From Brevibacillus ruminantium (GTDB lineage: Bacteria > Bacillota > Bacilli > Brevibacillales > Brevibacillaceae): a DNA stretch of 64,000 nucleotides. The notes under the pieces are model-generated. The model was not told the origin of the DNA. It made no database searches and saw only the letters and a list, made by a program, of their open reading frames with translations. The position numbers and the translations under genes are program-made. Shown here piece by piece: positions 60,682 to 64,000 of this stretch. The stretch is taken from the NCBI RefSeq assembly GCF_023746555.1, contig NZ_CP098755.1, positions 2,677,001 to 2,741,000 on the forward strand, written 5' to 3'. Each line of letters opens with the position of its first letter. The first letter of the stretch is position 1.

Positions 60682-62082
60682 TTAGATCAAAAACATCGCC
60701 ACAATCGTCGTAACCAGCAGCCCGATGACCACAGGGTACAGGTTTCGTCTTGCCAGTTCAAAAGGATCGACACGGCAGATGGCTGCAGCGGGGATCAGTG
60801 CCCAGGGAATGATGGTTCCGCCTCCAACCCAAATAGCTGCGATCTGTCCCAGTGCAGTCAAGGTATCGGCTCCCGTCCCCAGGGCAGTGGCGAAAAGCTT
60901 GGCGAGAGAGCCAACCAAGGTGATTCCAGAAAAACCAGAACCGTCCAGGCCGGTGATGACGCCAATGGAAGTAAGGGCGAGCGCGGCGATTTCTTTACTC
61001 AGCGGTATCGCATGCGCCAATGCTACCCCTAGGTCGTTGACAATACCGTGGGAGCCAGCCGGCAGCATTTCACCGTAGACCTGCACAAAACCGCTGTCTC
61101 CCATGTAAAAGAAGGCGGCAATCGGAATGACCGGTCCAAATACTTTGAAACCGAATTGAAAGCCTTCAACCAAGTGACTGGTCACCTTCTCCAATCCCGC
61201 GTCTTTATGAGCGAGCAGCGTGATCCCTACCAAAATGAGCAGGGCTGTACCGCCGATCAATGCTGTCGCATCTCCGCCTTTCAAATCCAAGAAAAACATC
61301 GCACAGACGTCCAGTAGAAAGAGCAGAATCACTGCAGCGGCCAGCCACTTTCGCATTCCAGCTTGAAGCAGTTTGTCAGCAGAATCAGAGGAGGCGCTGT
61401 GAAAAATGTCAGACAAGTCGCCCTTTGCACTGATCAGACCGCTTTTCATATCCTTTTTCAAGTACCAGAAAGCCGTGAGGGTGGTGACCAGTCCCATTAC
61501 GATAACCAGGGGAACGCTGGCCGAAATGACATCCGAAACCGGAAGTCCGGCAGCTTTTGCTGTCAGCGTGGGTGCCCCCTGGATAATGAAATCACCAGAT
61601 AAGGCAATGCCATGTCCAAACAGGTTCATCGCCACAGCAACCCCAATGGCGGGCAAACCAACGCGGATTGCCGCTGGAAGGAGAACTGCCCCGATCAAAG
61701 CTACGGCTGGGGAGGGCCAGAAGAACCAGGAGATCATCATCATGACCACCCCAATTCCCCAGAAAGCGAGGGCAGGCGTTTGGATCAGGGAAGAAACGGG
61801 CTTGATCATCGTTTCATTGATGCCGGTTTCGCTCAATACCTGACTCATCGCCACAATAATGGAGATGACCAGAATCGTCGGCAATAATTCAGTGATGGCA
61901 AAAATAAAGCTTCCGAATAGTCCGCCAACTGCCGAGGCCATCGAACTGGTCGCCGTCCATCCCAATACGCCGATTCCGATCATACACAATAAACTCGTAT
62001 CTCGTCTCAATATCATCGTCGCAATGATACCGAGAACAAACAGCACATACACGCCGTGAATCCAGCCTAACTCAACACCCAT
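60682..62082 (-). CDS. Putative carboxylate/ion permease, 12-14 helices
   Basis: A 466-residue permease with about 12-14 helices and two reentrant-like regions (SWFFWPSPAVALIGAVLLPA near 112-131 and TSIGVITGLDGSGFSGITLV near 369-388). The layout is that of the ion transporter superfamily (gluconate, citrate, C4-dicarboxylate or Na/H antiporter-like), but I cannot assign it to one named family. ATG with GAGGAGGGAATCGGC before it. No obvious catabolic partner is adjacent. Confidence 0.7.
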   Translation of the reverse strand: MGVELGWIHGVYVLFVLGIIATMILRRDTSLLCMIGIGVLGWTATSSMASAVGGLFGSFIFAITELLPTILVISIIVAMSQVLSETGINETMIKPVSSLIQTPALAFWGIGVVMMMISWFFWPSPAVALIGAVLLPAAIRVGLPAIGVAVAMNLFGHGIALSGDFIIQGAPTLTAKAAGLPVSDVISASVPLVIVMGLVTTLTAFWYLKKDMKSGLISAKGDLSDIFHSASSDSADKLLQAGMRKWLAAAVILLFLLDVCAMFFLDLKGGDATALIGGTALLILVGITLLAHKDAGLEKVTSHLVEGFQFGFKVFGPVIPIAAFFYMGDSGFVQVYGEMLPAGSHGIVNDLGVALAHAIPLSKEIAALALTSIGVITGLDGSGFSGITLVGSLAKLFATALGTGADTLTALGQIAAIWVGGGTIIPWALIPAAAICRVDPFELARRNLYPVVIGLLVTTIVAMFLI

Positions 62083-62171
62083 GCCGATTCCCTCCTCAAT
62101 TGCTTCAGGAGAATCCTTCTGCTGTCAGATTATGCAGGGAAACAGGCATGGGTGAGAGCGGATTTAAGCGA

Positions 62172-62318
62172 TTAGGTCCGGTTGTAGTGGAGTGTCCGCC
62201 AGACTTCCCACATCCAGTGGTGGGTGACGTGATCCAGCTCCTCTGTACGGTTCAGGATACGGTAAATCCGGTCCATCAGCTTCTCATACTCTTCTTCCGT
62301 CAATTGTACGCGGGGCAT
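62172..62318 (-). CDS. Small hypothetical protein, 48 aa
   Basis: A 48-residue soluble protein (MPRVQLTEEEYEKLMDRIYR at the start) that looks like a single long helix plus a Trp/His-rich end (THHWMWEVWRTLHYNRT). The ATG has a clear GGGAGGAAAGACC site. It precedes the permease gene on the same strand by about 90 bases, so cotranscription is possible. No family recognised. Confidence 0.55.
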   Translation of the reverse strand: MPRVQLTEEEYEKLMDRIYRILNRTEELDHVTHHWMWEVWRTLHYNRT

Positions 62319-62534
62319 GGTCTTTCCTCCCAAATCTTCTTGATATCCATTTTATCCCAGTTTGGTTACCTGTCATACCCCTCTGGTAGGTGATTGGGAA
62401 TTTTGGTACATCCACATTCAAGGCATTTTTTATAGGGGAACAGTTGAAAACTGGAAATGCAAAGCTGAATATGCGAGGATAGTAATGGAAACAAAGTCGT
62501 CTTTGGCAGTGCTATAAAGGAGGGAGAGGCGCCG

Positions 62535-62564
62535 ATGAAGCGCCATCAACCATGCAAAAAGTAG
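62535..62564 (+). CDS. Possible 9-codon leader ORF overlapping the MoxR start
   Basis: ATG 62535 reads MKRHQPCKK and stops at TAG 62562-62564, inside the start of the MoxR gene. The strong site AGGAGGGAG (62518-62526) is correctly spaced for this ATG but 25 bases from the MoxR ATG. It may be a leader peptide for translational coupling, or the sign of a start or sequence error. Tentative. Confidence 0.35.
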   Translation: MKRHQPCKK

Positions 62565-63853
62565 CTCAGTTGCAACAAAAATTGGACCAAGCCATCGAAA
62601 TACTGGAGCGTCGGTTTCTGGAGAGAAGCGAACTGATCCGACTGCTGCTGCTGGGAATGATGAGTGGCGAAAATGCCCTCCTGGTGGGTCCTCCGGGGAC
62701 TGCAAAATCTCAGCTTGCCCGCTCCATCTCGCAGCTGTTTGGAACGGAGCATTGGTTTGACTATTTGCTGACCCGTTTTACGACACCGGATGAGATATTC
62801 GGACCGGTTTCCCTGCAACAACTGAAGCAGGATCAATATGTGCGGAAAACAGCAGGCTATCTGCCCTCTGCCCAGTTTGCTTTTCTGGATGAAATTTTCA
62901 AGGCAAACAGCGCCATTCTCAATTCCTTACTCTCGATTTTGCATGAGCGCATCTATTTTAACGGAAAAGAAAAAGAAGCTGTACCTCTGCAGTTTCTCGT
63001 TGCTGCATCCAATGAATTGCCGGATGAGGATGAGCAATTGTCAGCGTTGTACGACCGCTTCTTGATTCGATATGAAGTCGGTTATTTGCAGCACGCATCC
63101 AGCTACGAAAAAATGTTTAACTTGCCTACAAAGGAGATTCCGGTCGTGTTTTCCTTGTACGATGTGCAGGATGTACAGGCGGCTGCACAAGACGTGTCCA
63201 TTTCTGAGGGGCTGATCTATTTTTTATACAGCTTGAAAAAGGATCTTGAGGAAAAAGAGTTCCGGATCTCTGACCGAAGATGGAAGAAAATCGTCCAGGT
63301 CTGGAAAACATCTGCGGTCATCAATGGCCGCGATCACGTATCCATTTGGGACACCGTTTACACCCCTCACATGCTATGGGATGTTCCCGAGGATTTGCCC
63401 GTTCTGCGTGAGTTGTTTGAACAGCGTTTTACCGAGCAGGTAAAAATCGAACTGGAGACCGAATTGCCTCTGCGCAGGTTTCACCAAATTGCCCAGCGCT
63501 GGATGGAAAAAGAGGCGGATCTGCATGCCTTCCAGTTTAAAAAGGAAATTGGTCACAAGCTGGGGAAAGAAAAAGCGGAGCAATACCGCGATTTGCTTGA
63601 AGAGTGCCGACTGGAGCTGGAGGAAGCTGGTCGAGAGCTCCGCAATCGTTTAGTAGAAGCCCAGAAGCGTGAGCAAAACATGAGGCAATACGTCTTTGAA
63701 AAAAACCGACTGATCTTTGAGCTGGATAAATTTGCGTTGAAATACGTTCACCTGCGAGTGGAAGGAGAACGGATTTTACAGATGCTGCAAGGCGTGTATC
63801 GCACGGTCTTCGACAGGGAGATCGCGGGTGCCGAGTATGATTACACCCTGTAG
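62552..63853 (+). CDS. MoxR-family AAA+ ATPase, RavA-like
   Basis: A 433-residue AAA+ ATPase. Walker A GPPGTAKS at 46-53, Walker B QFAFLDEIF at 108-116, sensor-1 Asn in AASNELPD and arginine region ALYDRFLIRYE. The last third (about 300-420) is a charged coiled coil, like the LARA-type C-terminus of RavA. RavA/MoxR ATPases act as chaperones with a VWA-domain partner, which is likely the next gene. The ATG used has no ribosome site at normal distance (see the leader ORF). Confidence 0.88.
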   Translation: MQKVAQLQQKLDQAIEILERRFLERSELIRLLLLGMMSGENALLVGPPGTAKSQLARSISQLFGTEHWFDYLLTRFTTPDEIFGPVSLQQLKQDQYVRKTAGYLPSAQFAFLDEIFKANSAILNSLLSILHERIYFNGKEKEAVPLQFLVAASNELPDEDEQLSALYDRFLIRYEVGYLQHASSYEKMFNLPTKEIPVVFSLYDVQDVQAAAQDVSISEGLIYFLYSLKKDLEEKEFRISDRRWKKIVQVWKTSAVINGRDHVSIWDTVYTPHMLWDVPEDLPVLRELFEQRFTEQVKIELETELPLRRFHQIAQRWMEKEADLHAFQFKKEIGHKLGKEKAEQYRDLLEECRLELEEAGRELRNRLVEAQKREQNMRQYVFEKNRLIFELDKFALKYVHLRVEGERILQMLQGVYRTVFDREIAGAEYDYTL

Positions 63854-63870
63854 GGAGGCTGGCGAACATC

Positions 63871-64000
63871 ATGATTATACGTGCGAGCCGAGTGGATCGT
63901 TACGTCTTCGATGGTCTCTGCTACTCTTCTCGTACGGCAAGAGAGTGGATGGAGGAAGCAAAAAAACAGGCACCCTGGTTTTCCCGCGAGCTGCTGGCTG
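63871..64000 (+). CDS. Start of a gene cut by the window end, likely VWA partner of MoxR
   Basis: The reading frame begins at ATG 63871 after GGGAGGCTGGCGAACATC and stays open to the window end (43 codons: MIIRASRVDRYVFDGL at the start). It is 17 bases after the MoxR gene. MoxR ATPases are usually followed by a ViaA-like VWA-domain gene, but the visible piece is too short to show that domain. Confidence 0.6.
   Translation, partial: MIIRASRVDRYVFDGLCYSSRTAREWMEEAKKQAPWFSRELLA

Noticed and set aside
62083..62171. Start of a divergent operon promoter
   Set aside because: The region lies between two same-strand genes and shows no clear -35/-10 pair.

Overview
The window reads as a stretch of Firmicute (Bacillales) chromosome, most like Brevibacillus or a close Paenibacillaceae relative. 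The evidence is strong AGGAGG-type ribosome sites, frequent TTG and GTG starts, sporulation genes (the small acid-soluble spore protein Tlp, a YaaH/SleL-type spore cortex enzyme, kapB, a YheC/YheD-type ATP-grasp protein, a CotQ/YvdP-like flavoprotein) and a typical Gram-positive TPP riboswitch. The genus is inference; the phylum is well supported. I see no rRNA, tRNA, CRISPR array, insertion sequence or prophage. Nearly all sequence is coding and intergenic gaps are short.

Layout. 0.2-10.9 kb: housekeeping and small genes: an amidohydrolase, a phospholipase A2-like protein, an SPFH/prohibitin protein behind a sigma-W-like promoter, an alpha/beta hydrolase, a Nudix enzyme, tlp, mnmA and an ACT-domain protein. 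10.9-17 kb: a GAF/PucR-type regulator diverges from an operon of aldehyde dehydrogenase, beta-hydroxyacid dehydrogenase and a two-gene DUF3100 membrane system, probably an uncharacterised catabolic unit. 17-21.2 kb: thioredoxin-like protein, spore cortex enzyme, AlaX-type tRNA editing enzyme, kapB. 21.2-25.9 kb: a TPP-riboswitch-controlled thiamine operon, thiS-thiG-tenA-thiZ-thiX-thiY. 26-32.4 kb: a PBP4-type DD-carboxypeptidase with two complete catalytic domains in one chain, an Ldh-type dehydrogenase, panD and an ATP-grasp protein. 32.5-38.5 kb: an IclR regulator with a triple half-site operator leads a 5-oxoprolinase operon (pxpB-pxpC-pxpA) ending in an NRAMP-fold transporter without the metal-binding motifs, then an NCS2 permease. 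38.6-46.4 kb: DUF418 and acyltransferase-3 membrane proteins, an EamA exporter, an aminotransferase, a divergent peptide deformylase, a short homoserine dehydrogenase and DedA. 46.5-53.4 kb: a CAP-domain exoprotein, a second AlaX and a probable N-acyl amino acid or dipeptide catabolic cluster (RidA, Thr/Ser ammonia-lyase, amidohydrolase, DauR-like regulator, AbgT transporter). 53.4-64 kb: csp, an APH-like kinase, a berberine-bridge-type flavoprotein, an XRE-cupin regulator with a BenE transporter, a selO gene broken by a G8 run, a carboxylate-type permease, and a MoxR ATPase followed by the start of a second gene cut by the window edge.

No wholly novel defence or mobile system is visible. The strongest candidates for new biology are the RidA/ammonia-lyase/amidohydrolase/AbgT cluster, the DUF3100 two-component transporter operon, the NRAMP-like protein of the pxp operon, the tandem S13 enzyme, and several cis-acting RNA or operator structures, including two hairpins that cover Shine-Dalgarno sites. 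All starts were chosen by eye from ribosome-site spacing, and all family calls rest on motif recognition rather than database searches.
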